Notes under the pieces: generated by a model
The model's input: the letters and a program-made list of their open reading frames with translations, nothing else
Told to the model about the DNA's origin: nothing
The model's database searches: none
Program-made: the position numbers and the translations under genes
In this document: one piece after another, positions 35,493-43,809 of the stretch
Layout of the letters: every line of letters starts with the position of its first letter
Numbering within the stretch: position 1 is the stretch's first letter
From: an uncultured Ruminococcus sp.
Lineage (GTDB): Bacteria; Bacillota; Clostridia; Oscillospirales; Ruminococcaceae
Length of the DNA: 64,000 bases
Direction: 5' to 3'
Assembly (NCBI GenBank): GCA_947169885.1
Contig: CAMVRM010000010.1
Location: forward strand, 1 to 64,000

Positions 35493-38243
35493 TTACCCCT
35501 TCTTTCCCCTGCGTGAAAACAGATTCCCGAACAGTCCGCCGCTCTGCTTTGCCCTGTCATAGCCTGCGGTAAGATCGGAAGCCACTCTTTCAAGTTCGCC
35601 GCCCGTGTGACCGCAGTCTGTCAGGAATTTCAGCAGAGGTCTGTCCTCGAACCACTTTATGACATCAGCCGCCTTGACCTTATTATGATAAAGTTCCGAA
35701 CCCATTTTATCAAAGTTCACATTGCAGTCCACCTGCATTATCGCAAACATCTGAGCCGCAAGCCTTGCACGGCTGTCCTTCGGTGCGGTTTTAAGTATCT
35801 CTCTAAGCCAGAGGACTGTCATTTCTTCCAGTATTCCAGGGTGACGAAGTTCGTGCAGTTCAAGGAACAGATCATAGCGCACGCTCACCGCCGAACCTGT
35901 GACGATACTGCGGCGTGCAAAAGCATGGGCTGTCTCACGCACAACATCTGCAAACTCTGTATCTTTTAAATTGATAATGTCCAGCTTGCCGACGTTATCA
36001 ATATTGAACGGTATGCTGTTTTCATCGACTGTCTCGGCAAAGCGTGTTATGTAATACATCACAAAGATATTATGTGCCGCCGCATCGTCAACAAAGTGAC
36101 TGCTCCTGCTCCCCTCAACAAGTTCACGCAAAATATCTCCCTCACGCTCCGTCAGTTTATACCAGCGCCCCTTGTTCAGAAGAGTATTGCTGAACTCTAT
36201 GCAGATATTGTCTCCACAGTTTTCAAGAGCATCGTGGTCTGATGCAAACAGGAAAACGTGATAGATGTTCTCAGTCTGTGTCTCGCAGTTGCCATTCTCT
36301 GAAAGATCGAGAAGCTTGTCGCATATCTCGGGCAGATACTTCTTATAGACTGCCGAACTGTCCAGCATATCCGAATAGCATCTTATCGAAGCTTCAAGTT
36401 CCGAGAGTTTTGCATCACAGGTCTTATAGAGTTCATGTCTGAAAGGTCTGTCGGCAGCGAACCCGAAAACAGACTTTCTGAGAGTGCTGTCAGCTTCAAG
36501 CATCATCTGCGAGAGCGATTCAACAAGATCGGTCTTGACGGCAGTATCTCTGTCGGCTTTTGCAATAAGCAGGTCATAGAATTTCAGCTTGTCATCAGCA
36601 GTGCCGAACATATCCGCAAATACTGTGATAAGGTCTTTGCGGTTTTCGTTTTCGTAAACGACCGAACGATAGACAGCCGTGAGCATTGACACGCAGTCTC
36701 TGCTGTAAAGATCACGTTTTGCGTAAGCCGCATCTCTGCAAAGCATCTCCGCCAGGTCTAAGAGCATCCATTTCTTTTCGATGCCGTTTATCGTTTCGTT
36801 CAGAACGCTGTTGTCGAGTGAGCCTATGAACGCCTGCTCAAAGCTGTCGCCCTGCTGTTCAAATATCTCTTTTATGCTGTTTTTCGCATCAAAGTATTCT
36901 TCACGGGAAAGCGACTGAGTGAGGAACGCTTCTCTTAAAAATCTCAGACAATGCTCATAAACGAAAGCCTTGTCCTCATCGCTGTTTTTGGCACAGCTTT
37001 TTGACATAGCGATAATATCATCAAAGTAGCGTGACATTTCATTATTATCAAGCGTGCAGGAATAAGCTATCCCGAGCAATGCCCTTACAGCGTCAGCGCC
37101 CATAAATTTTTCCGCAAAATCCTGAGCTTCTGCGAGGTATGAAAGCGTCTGCTGACGGCGCATCTTTGCGATAAGGAAACAGCCGCATCCACGGGCGTAA
37201 TCGTTGCCGATAGTGCGGCAGTCGGTCTTTTCCATGATAAAGCGGTGGAACTCGTCAAGCTGCTCAAAGCTGCCCAGCATAGCGCTTCTGACGAGCATCA
37301 TAAATCCGCTGTTTCTCAGGTCAGCCGTTGTAAAAAAATCCTTCTCGAAGTCAAAGAGGGCTGTCTCTTCCCTTTCGGCTTCAAGGTCATAGTCATAGTT
37401 AGTTGCTCTGGGATCGGGTTCATCGCCGTTTACTGCCGCAGAATAAACTCCGCATAGCATAACGTCATCAAGAGTAACTGCGCTTGAATCGGCGTTTCCG
37501 AGGAAAGAATAAGTTGTGAACGAGAACTGCTTTGCTATCTCGAACGGAAAGACAGACGACACCGCCGCCGCCCAGTAGATGATATTTTCCATGCGGTCGC
37601 AGATCATGACCTGACGGTGAGTTCTGTCGCTGTCGCCCTGATCCAGCACGAACTGTATCATCGAGAGGAGCATTTCGACACGTCCCTCATCTGCCATGAT
37701 AAACTCAGCGGCATCTTCACGGGTAAGTTTCCCGCCCGCTGCGAGCCGTGACTTATATTTCAGCATATCGGCAGGAGTATCGGGCTGATCCACAAAAAAC
37801 GCCCTGTCATAGTCGGTAAAAATATCGGGACTTCCATAATACTCAAACGGATAAGCCTCAATATCGTCAAGTTCACAGACTATGGTATTCACAAGAATAT
37901 TTCCGGGTCTGTAACCCTGAATATCCCTGCCGATATTCTTGCCGTATGTGAACACTGCCTTTTTCGTGCCGTTTATTTCCAGCACACGGTAGCTGAAAGC
38001 TATGGGGTGGTGAGTTCTTATCGCCTCGGCTTCTTTTTCGTCACGAAGCTTTTCGTCCTGTTCATCAGACCACCACAGTTCCTGATTTCTCGGTGCGGAG
38101 TAATTATTTGAAAGCATCGACAGCGCCAGATCGCTGCGGCGCAGTTCGTCCATTCCCTCCGTCGCAGAAAAATAACCGAAGCCTGTTGTCCCCGTTTCTC
38201 GCCTTGCACGGCAGCAGGTGAAAATTGACTGTTCTATCGACAT
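35493..38243 (-). CDS. Large GAP1-like protein of the GTPase system
   Basis: A 916-residue soluble protein, mostly helical in its C-terminal two thirds, with no membrane segment. The N-terminal 240 residues (SIEQSIFTCCRARRETGTTG, GNILVNTIVCELDDIEAYPFEY, DFFTT region) resemble what I recall of the GTPase-associated protein 1 N-terminal type 2 domain, a family that co-occurs with double-GTPases in predicted NTPase-centred conflict systems. That assignment is from memory and needs a profile search. AAGGAAG precedes the ATG at 38243; the frame extends 23 codons further without a better site. It is 111 bases after the permease gene, the widest gap in the operon. Confidence 0.6.
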   Translation of the reverse strand: MSIEQSIFTCCRARRETGTTGFGYFSATEGMDELRRSDLALSMLSNNYSAPRNQELWWSDEQDEKLRDEKEAEAIRTHHPIAFSYRVLEINGTKKAVFTYGKNIGRDIQGYRPGNILVNTIVCELDDIEAYPFEYYGSPDIFTDYDRAFFVDQPDTPADMLKYKSRLAAGGKLTREDAAEFIMADEGRVEMLLSMIQFVLDQGDSDRTHRQVMICDRMENIIYWAAAVSSVFPFEIAKQFSFTTYSFLGNADSSAVTLDDVMLCGVYSAAVNGDEPDPRATNYDYDLEAEREETALFDFEKDFFTTADLRNSGFMMLVRSAMLGSFEQLDEFHRFIMEKTDCRTIGNDYARGCGCFLIAKMRRQQTLSYLAEAQDFAEKFMGADAVRALLGIAYSCTLDNNEMSRYFDDIIAMSKSCAKNSDEDKAFVYEHCLRFLREAFLTQSLSREEYFDAKNSIKEIFEQQGDSFEQAFIGSLDNSVLNETINGIEKKWMLLDLAEMLCRDAAYAKRDLYSRDCVSMLTAVYRSVVYENENRKDLITVFADMFGTADDKLKFYDLLIAKADRDTAVKTDLVESLSQMMLEADSTLRKSVFGFAADRPFRHELYKTCDAKLSELEASIRCYSDMLDSSAVYKKYLPEICDKLLDLSENGNCETQTENIYHVFLFASDHDALENCGDNICIEFSNTLLNKGRWYKLTEREGDILRELVEGSRSSHFVDDAAAHNIFVMYYITRFAETVDENSIPFNIDNVGKLDIINLKDTEFADVVRETAHAFARRSIVTGSAVSVRYDLFLELHELRHPGILEEMTVLWLREILKTAPKDSRARLAAQMFAIMQVDCNVNFDKMGSELYHNKVKAADVIKWFEDRPLLKFLTDCGHTGGELERVASDLTAGYDRAKQSGGLFGNLFSRRGKKG

Positions 38244-38354
38244 AACTTTTCTTCCTTTCTCCGCTGAAATTACTTGTTTACTATAAATGAGCAGATTTGA
38301 CAATTTGCACAAAAGTGAACCTTTGGACTGCTTTTGATATGCCGCTTCATTTGT

Positions 38355-39188
38355 TCAGCTTTTTGGTCTTGCTTTGCTCATGAAATATATCCCTGCGGCT
38401 ATTGATACTATCATCATCAGCGCCGCCGCTGTCACGTCACCGATGTTCGGGAGCAGCATTCCGCTTCTTAACATTCTCACAAAACTTATCGCTCCCGATA
38501 TGCCGTAGTCTGTGCCGTACATGATCTTCATATAACTCAAAACCGACGGCATAACAGCAACAGCACTTATCAGCGTGAGCGCCGACCTCAAAGGCTTTAC
38601 CAAAAGCACCGTAACAGCTGTACACATCGCCGCAAACGCCGCAAGCTCTGTAAATTGACGCAGTATTATCCCTGCATCTTCAATGTCTGCAATGCCGCTT
38701 CTGCTGAATCCCGATGCACTCAGCTGTGTGAACGCCGCAAAACTCACAAGACAAACCAAAGCCGCCGCCGCCGTCTGCAAAATATTTGAGATACAGACCG
38801 AAAGAAATACGCTCCCGTGCTTTGCACCTCGGCTTACAGCGTTCGCCGCACCGCCGAAACGCAGCAGGTCAGACGTGTTATGCACACACATCACCGCCGT
38901 AAGTATCAGCATTCCCTCCGTGCATAACAGACCCGTTATGAAATCTTTCGTCCGTAAGAGCCTAAGCTGCATCACCGACCCGAAACGCACCATTCCGAGA
39001 GTGTAGCCGCCCTGCGTCTTAAAGCTTGAAAGCGTGCCTTTCGGAAGTTCGCCGCTTAGCATGAGCGCCGAGAATTGCTGTACTAAAACTGCACCGAACA
39101 GGCTCATAACCGCCGCCGAGATCAGCATCACGATAAAACGCCTGCTCACAAAACCACGGTAAAGCTCAGTTTTCAGCAGACTTTTCAT
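38355..39188 (-). CDS. ABC transporter permease
   Basis: A 277-residue membrane protein with about six hydrophobic segments (starting FIVMLISAAVMSLFGAVLV; others near 90, 135, 180, 215 and 250), as in ABC-2-type permeases. ATG 39188 overlaps the stop of the ATPase gene by four bases (ATGA), so the two are coupled and form one exporter-type transporter. The substrate is unknown. Embedded in the GTPase operon. Confidence 0.82.
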   Translation of the reverse strand: MKSLLKTELYRGFVSRRFIVMLISAAVMSLFGAVLVQQFSALMLSGELPKGTLSSFKTQGGYTLGMVRFGSVMQLRLLRTKDFITGLLCTEGMLILTAVMCVHNTSDLLRFGGAANAVSRGAKHGSVFLSVCISNILQTAAAALVCLVSFAAFTQLSASGFSRSGIADIEDAGIILRQFTELAAFAAMCTAVTVLLVKPLRSALTLISAVAVMPSVLSYMKIMYGTDYGISGAISFVRMLRSGMLLPNIGDVTAAALMMIVSIAAGIYFMSKARPKS

Positions 39189-40078
39189 AGTGTGTCCTTT
39201 CCGCTTATGTGCCATATCAGCATTTCTTCTCTGTCGGCTGTCAGCCGTTCAACTGACGTACAGCCCTCGATGAGCGTATCGGGAACTTCCCTGCCGTTCG
39301 GCTCGATAACGTCAACGTAGTTTCCCCGTGCGATGCCGCAGTATTCGGGGTAACGCACCGCAAACGCTTCATCGGTAAGTATGCCGCCGCCCAGCCTGAA
39401 ACGCTTGACGTTCAGCGGGTCTTTTTCCAATTGCTGACAGGTGAGCCTGTGCATCAGCCTGCCGCTGTCCAGCACAAGAAATTCGCACCCCAAGTCAAGA
39501 AGAATGCTCAGGATATGGTCTGTTATAACAGCCGTTACGCCCTCTCTTGCAAGCCCCGAAACGGTCATTTGAAGCTGTCCTGCGGCTTCGGGGTCAAGTC
39601 CCTTGAACGGTTCGTCAAGAAACACAAGTTCGGGACTGCCGACAAGCGCACCTGCAAGTGAAAGACGCTGTTTCATGCCATAGGAATAACTGCCTATCTT
39701 CTGCCCGAGAAAACTGCCTGCACCCGTGAGCACCGACACTCTTTCTATCTCGTCATATCCGCACCCGACAAGCATACATAGTTCCGTCAGATACCGCCGC
39801 CCCGTTTTCTTCAAAGGGAGCGTGTCGGCAGAAAGCATCGCACCAACACGTCTTCTCGCCTGCGTAAGCTTGTCCGTCCCGAACAGTTCAAGACTGCCTT
39901 TCGTGTTCGGTTCAAGCCCAAGAAGCGCACGTATGAGCGTTGATTTTCCTGCACCGTTTTTCCCGACAAGCGCATATATGCCGCCTTTTTCAAGTTCAAA
40001 GCTTATGTTGTCGAGAATGATCTTCCTGCCGATCGAAACGCTTATGTTCTCCGCTTTAAGAACAGTTTTTCCGCTCAT
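39185..40078 (-). CDS. ABC transporter ATP-binding protein
   Basis: A 297-residue ATPase: Walker A LVGKNGAGKSTLI (about 37-49), the signature region SYGMKQRLSLAGAL, Walker B ELVFLDEPFKGLDPEA and the H-loop ITDH. The C-terminal 80 residues form a small extra domain, as in CcmA/NodI-type exporters. Its ATG overlaps the stop of the upstream GTPase gene by one base (TGATG), so it belongs to the operon and not to an unrelated insertion. Confidence 0.93.
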   Translation of the reverse strand: MSGKTVLKAENISVSIGRKIILDNISFELEKGGIYALVGKNGAGKSTLIRALLGLEPNTKGSLELFGTDKLTQARRRVGAMLSADTLPLKKTGRRYLTELCMLVGCGYDEIERVSVLTGAGSFLGQKIGSYSYGMKQRLSLAGALVGSPELVFLDEPFKGLDPEAAGQLQMTVSGLAREGVTAVITDHILSILLDLGCEFLVLDSGRLMHRLTCQQLEKDPLNVKRFRLGGGILTDEAFAVRYPEYCGIARGNYVDVIEPNGREVPDTLIEGCTSVERLTADREEMLIWHISGKDTL

Positions 40079-41247
40079 CAGTCAATATAATGCTTCTTGT
40101 GCAGAAGCCACAGGAACGGGTCTTCAACACGCTTTGAGACGATGTTCGGAGCGGTAGTCCTGCTCATGATGTTCGAGCCAATCGCCGAAAAGCCGAAGAA
40201 CTTGACCGTCTTGAACTGCTGTTTGGCGAGCGTAACGAAGTTCTGATATTCCCAGTGCGCCAGAAGTCCCTCTATCTCACTGCTCACGTTGTCGCAGTCG
40301 TCCTCCGAGAAAGCGCCGTTCATAAAGTGCGGACTGGGGCTTGTGATAACGCCGTCAGGTCTGAGCGAGGGGGAATTCTCTATCAGATCCCACTTTGAAA
40401 AGCCGACAGCGAGAGGAATATCTATCTGACCTTTTGTTTTAAGGTGAGAATGGATAACGTTTGCAGTGTTCATGAGAATATCCTCATAACTGCTGTGCTT
40501 TTCCTTGTCCTCTTTATAAACAAAATTCGGGTCTTCCGTCAGAAGCGTGTTTAAAACAGCAGGTATCTGTATCGGGTCAAGAAGCAGGATTATCGCAGTA
40601 GAATGGCTTATATACGGCGCAACGTATCTCATTATCGACTCATCGTCAAAGTTTTCTCCTGCGGCATCAAAGAAAGTGAACGTTCTTGTTTTCTTGTTGT
40701 CGGTTATGTTGCAGAGAACAGGCAGGTTTGCGCCCACGATATTTGCGTTTTCGGCAGGTGCCATGGTCTTGACAAGAACTGTGTGTTCCTTGAAGTTCCT
40801 TTCATACCTGTCCTCATAAAGCTGACGTGATTCCTGCGGCATTCTTATCGTGCAGCCGAACCTGCTCATATACTGGATAAGCTGTCTCAGCAGAGTCCCG
40901 ACATAATAACTCTTGCCCGAACCCGGTCCGCCCACTACCGAGATTATGATGTTCTCATCGGTAGCAGGCAGAACGCTGTGACACACGGGGCATATCTGCT
41001 TGTTGGTATCTTCGCCGCACTTGTCGCACTTTACAAAGCCTTTTTTCGGCTTGCCATTGGTGATTATGTGAGGCATACGTTTCTGAGCGGCGTTGATTAT
41101 GTTGTGGTATTCCGCATAAACGGTATCTTCTTCAAGTTCCGAAGATTTTTTGCACTTGCCTGAGTCGCATCTCCAAAGTATCTTCGAGCGTGGGTATTTA
41201 TTATAGCAATATGGACAAAGCACCTTGTCAAAATCAAATAATCCCAT
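40078..41247 (-). CDS. Zinc-ribbon GTPase (soluble, double-GTPase-like)
   Basis: A 389-residue protein. Two cysteine ribbons come first (CPYCYNKYP...CDSGKC at 11-32 and CDKCGED...CPVCH at 74-89). A P-loop NTPase follows with GGPGSGKS (106-113), a switch II-like FFDAAGENF and the base-specificity motif SKWD in place of NKxD. This arrangement resembles the double-GTPase families of bacterial conflict systems. No membrane segment, unlike the operon's first GTPase. AAGGAG precedes the ATG. The two GTPases may act as an exchange pair with the Hsp70 encoded next to it. Confidence 0.75.
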   Translation of the reverse strand: MGLFDFDKVLCPYCYNKYPRSKILWRCDSGKCKKSSELEEDTVYAEYHNIINAAQKRMPHIITNGKPKKGFVKCDKCGEDTNKQICPVCHSVLPATDENIIISVVGGPGSGKSYYVGTLLRQLIQYMSRFGCTIRMPQESRQLYEDRYERNFKEHTVLVKTMAPAENANIVGANLPVLCNITDNKKTRTFTFFDAAGENFDDESIMRYVAPYISHSTAIILLLDPIQIPAVLNTLLTEDPNFVYKEDKEKHSSYEDILMNTANVIHSHLKTKGQIDIPLAVGFSKWDLIENSPSLRPDGVITSPSPHFMNGAFSEDDCDNVSSEIEGLLAHWEYQNFVTLAKQQFKTVKFFGFSAIGSNIMSRTTAPNIVSKRVEDPFLWLLHKKHYID

Positions 41248-41279
41248 TTGTGAGCGGATTCTCCTTCCGATAATGACTG

Positions 41280-42848
41280 TTATCTTGCTGTGTAAGCGTC
41301 GTTTTCAATATCGCCCTCAACAACAATGTTGTTTGTCAGGTCAAGACCCTTGACATGGATAAGTCCGTCATCCGAGATAGAGAGCGTTACCTCGATAGGC
41401 GCACCCTTGGGCAGGTCGCCGTTAAGTTCAAGGACTGCCTGACCTATTTGGAGATCTTCGTCCACGTCATAGTATTCATCAAAGTTGTTCGCCTGGAAGA
41501 TACGGATAGGTATTCTTGTGGCGTTGGGAGTGTTGGTCGCATAAGTCGCCGAAACGGACGCAGGAAGCTGAGTGTCCTTTAGGATAAGGTTGTTTATCTT
41601 CGGCACGCCGTCAAGCAGTATGCGTACACCTAAGCTCTTTGTAGCAACAGTAACGATGTTTATCTCGTTTTCGAGCGTAACAATGCCCTTGTATGTGTCG
41701 ATCTCATCTTCAAGGCTCACGAATGCCTTTTCGCCCGAGGAAGTCGTGCGTTCTTCCTTTTCCTTTATCTCATCGGGGTCACGGTTGACATACTTGTTGA
41801 ACGCAAAGATAGCAGCGCCCTTTGATACCGAGTGGTTAGGCTCGTTCGAGAATATCTCCAGCTGTGGGAACTCTCTCTCGATAGCTTCACGCACCTGCGG
41901 CATATAGGTCGAGCCGCCCACCATGAGTATCTTGTCGATAGGCTCGCTGACACGCTCGATGACCTTTCTTGTGAGCGAGATCGCTCTGTCGAGAAGTGTT
42001 GCGGTAACATCGTCAAATTCCTCACGGGTTATCTCGATAGCGGCTCTGTATTCACGGCTTATCGAAACGGGCACGGAAGCTTTGAGCGCCTGAGACAGCA
42101 CGATCTTTGCCTGCTCGCAGGCGATAAGAAGATCCTGTTCGATGTCGGAATCGTAGCTGTCGTCATAGCCTGTCTGTTCCTCGAACTTCTGCTTAACAAG
42201 GTCGATAAGTGCGTTGTCCCAGTTCTTGCCGCCGAGATCGTGGTCGCCCTCGGTGGTGAGCGTGGTGAAGCTGTTGCCCTCGATCTTCATTGCGGTTATA
42301 TCAAAAGTACCGCCGCCCAAGTCGAACACCAGAATGTTCTCGGGCTTGTCGGACTTGTTCATGCCGTAGTAGATAGCCGCAGCGGTCGGCTCTTCGATTA
42401 TGCCGAGAACGTCAAAGCCTGCGTCTATGCCTGCCTGCTCGGTAGCCTTTCTCTCAGGGTCGCCGAAGTATGCGGGAACGGTTATAACAACTCTCTTAAC
42501 ATCGGAGTTTGTGTGGTTCGCAGCATCGTTTGCAAGCTTTTTGAGTATCTCGGCAGAAACTGCGATAGGGGTCGTGGTGTATTCCGCATCGGGGCCGTAA
42601 TTAAAGGAAGCGTCCTTACCGATACGGCTCTTTACGAACTGGATAGTGGTATCGGGATAGATGACTGCGGTGTTCTTTGCAGACTGACCGACAACAGGCT
42701 CGCTGTCGGGTTCAAGTCTTACTACCGACGGGGTAGTTGTAGGACCCTCCATGCTGGGGCAGGGTGTACACTGCATATTCTCATCGAAGTAGCTTATGCA
42801 GGAGTAGGTCGTTCCGAGGTCTATACCGAATACATATTTTTCTGACAT
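41280..42848 (-). CDS. Lidless Hsp70/DnaK-like chaperone
   Basis: A 522-residue Hsp70. The ATPase domain (about 1-370) is intact: GIDLGTTYSC, VITVPAYFGDPERKATEQA, EPTAAAIYYG, VFDLGGGTFD and the MVGGSTYMPQVREAI segment. The substrate-binding domain is reduced to a beta-sandwich (about 385-510), and the alpha-helical lid of ordinary DnaK (600-640 residues) is missing. The NEPNHSVSKGAAIFA segment corresponds to the end of the ATPase lobe. GGAGG precedes ATG 42848. It is a specialised paralogue, not the housekeeping DnaK, because it is embedded between GTPase genes and has no dnaJ neighbour. Confidence 0.92.
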   Translation of the reverse strand: MSEKYVFGIDLGTTYSCISYFDENMQCTPCPSMEGPTTTPSVVRLEPDSEPVVGQSAKNTAVIYPDTTIQFVKSRIGKDASFNYGPDAEYTTTPIAVSAEILKKLANDAANHTNSDVKRVVITVPAYFGDPERKATEQAGIDAGFDVLGIIEEPTAAAIYYGMNKSDKPENILVFDLGGGTFDITAMKIEGNSFTTLTTEGDHDLGGKNWDNALIDLVKQKFEEQTGYDDSYDSDIEQDLLIACEQAKIVLSQALKASVPVSISREYRAAIEITREEFDDVTATLLDRAISLTRKVIERVSEPIDKILMVGGSTYMPQVREAIEREFPQLEIFSNEPNHSVSKGAAIFAFNKYVNRDPDEIKEKEERTTSSGEKAFVSLEDEIDTYKGIVTLENEINIVTVATKSLGVRILLDGVPKINNLILKDTQLPASVSATYATNTPNATRIPIRIFQANNFDEYYDVDEDLQIGQAVLELNGDLPKGAPIEVTLSISDDGLIHVKGLDLTNNIVVEGDIENDAYTAR

Positions 42849-42864
42849 TTTCTTGTCCTCCGTT

Positions 42865-43794
42865 TCACTTTGACTTGTAAACTGCGACTTTTGCACGCAG
42901 AAGTACTTTGTTGTTATAGATATAAGAATCGCTTCTGACAGACTGGATAACGCCGTTCATTGCAGGGTCATCGCTCGGTACTGTCCTGACGATAGACTGT
43001 TTCAGCGGGTCTATCTTGTCACCGACTTCGGGAGTTTCGGTCTCAACGCCGCTGTTTACCAGCGAACCGCTTATCTTGTCTAAATAATAGCTCAGACTGC
43101 TCACAACATCTTCATGTCCCGTAGGACCTTCGTTCTCAGCTATCTCGGCTTTAAGGTCGTCAAGTTCCTTTTTCATCTCGGCATAAAGCGAGATGAGCTG
43201 CATAAGAAACGGCGTTGCAAGCTTGCCGTAAAAATCGTTCTTATAGGATTGCAGTTCCTTGTTCAGATTGCCCTCGATCGTTTCGTGCATGGCAACGGCA
43301 CGGTTTGTGTTTGCCATTTGCGCCGTCATTCTGTCCAGCCGTTCGTTTATGCCGTCAAGCTGTTCTTTGAGCGCCGCATTCTGAGCCGCAAGAGCTTCGT
43401 TCTGTGCTTTCAGTTCCTCAAAAGCCGCCCTGCTGTCTTCGTTCATAGTGCCGGCGCCATCCGAGACAGAATTCTCAGCAGCCGCAGGATCAAAAACCTT
43501 CTCAGTCTGCTGTTCCTCTTTTCTGCGCCTGCGCCTGAACATTCGTCCCGATTCCTGTGGAGCAGGCTGTTCCATAAGCTTTCCGTTCGGGAAATCGTAA
43601 TTAAACTTTGGCGGTATAGGAACAGACCTTTCGGAGCGAGCTTGTTCCGTCTCAGGCTGTTCATACTGCGTTCCGCCGCCGTCAAAAGCTTCGGCAGTCT
43701 CATTTTCTGTTTCTTCGCTTACCGCTTCGGGCGTGCCGTTTGGTATAACGTCATCGTCCGAGCAGAAGTCCTGAACGTTCCTTTCTTCTGACAT
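42865..43794 (-). CDS. GrpE-like coiled-coil nucleotide-exchange protein
   Basis: A 309-residue protein. The first 110 residues are acidic, Glu/Pro-rich and likely disordered, with a basic RRRRK patch. A long coiled coil follows (about 115-190). The C-terminal half looks like GrpE: FLMQLISLYAEMKKELDDL, then GDKIDPLKQSIVRT and the end NNKVLLRAKVAVYKS, which parallels the FDP...RPAxVxV ending of GrpE. It is 16 bases upstream of the Hsp70 gene, so a dedicated exchange factor is the natural reading. The similarity is partial and should be tested by structure prediction. Confidence 0.65.
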   Translation of the reverse strand: MSEERNVQDFCSDDDVIPNGTPEAVSEETENETAEAFDGGGTQYEQPETEQARSERSVPIPPKFNYDFPNGKLMEQPAPQESGRMFRRRRRKEEQQTEKVFDPAAAENSVSDGAGTMNEDSRAAFEELKAQNEALAAQNAALKEQLDGINERLDRMTAQMANTNRAVAMHETIEGNLNKELQSYKNDFYGKLATPFLMQLISLYAEMKKELDDLKAEIAENEGPTGHEDVVSSLSYYLDKISGSLVNSGVETETPEVGDKIDPLKQSIVRTVPSDDPAMNGVIQSVRSDSYIYNNKVLLRAKVAVYKSK

Positions 43795-43809
43795 TTTGTT
43801 CCCTCCTAT

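Noticed and set aside
38355..40078. The ABC transporter as an unrelated insertion in the operon
   Set aside because: Its genes overlap each other and the GTPase gene by one to four bases in the same orientation, which argues for co-transcription.
41832..42845. A 337-codon frame opposite the Hsp70 gene, and similar long frames opposite leuS (29450-30346), argS (45854-46780) and the phosphoesterase (11246-12154)
   Set aside because: All lie antisense to well-supported genes, have implausible composition and no initiation signals.
42865..43794. Housekeeping GrpE
   Set aside because: It has a long acidic N-terminal extension, only partial GrpE similarity, and sits with a lidless Hsp70 and GTPases instead of hrcA-grpE-dnaK-dnaJ.
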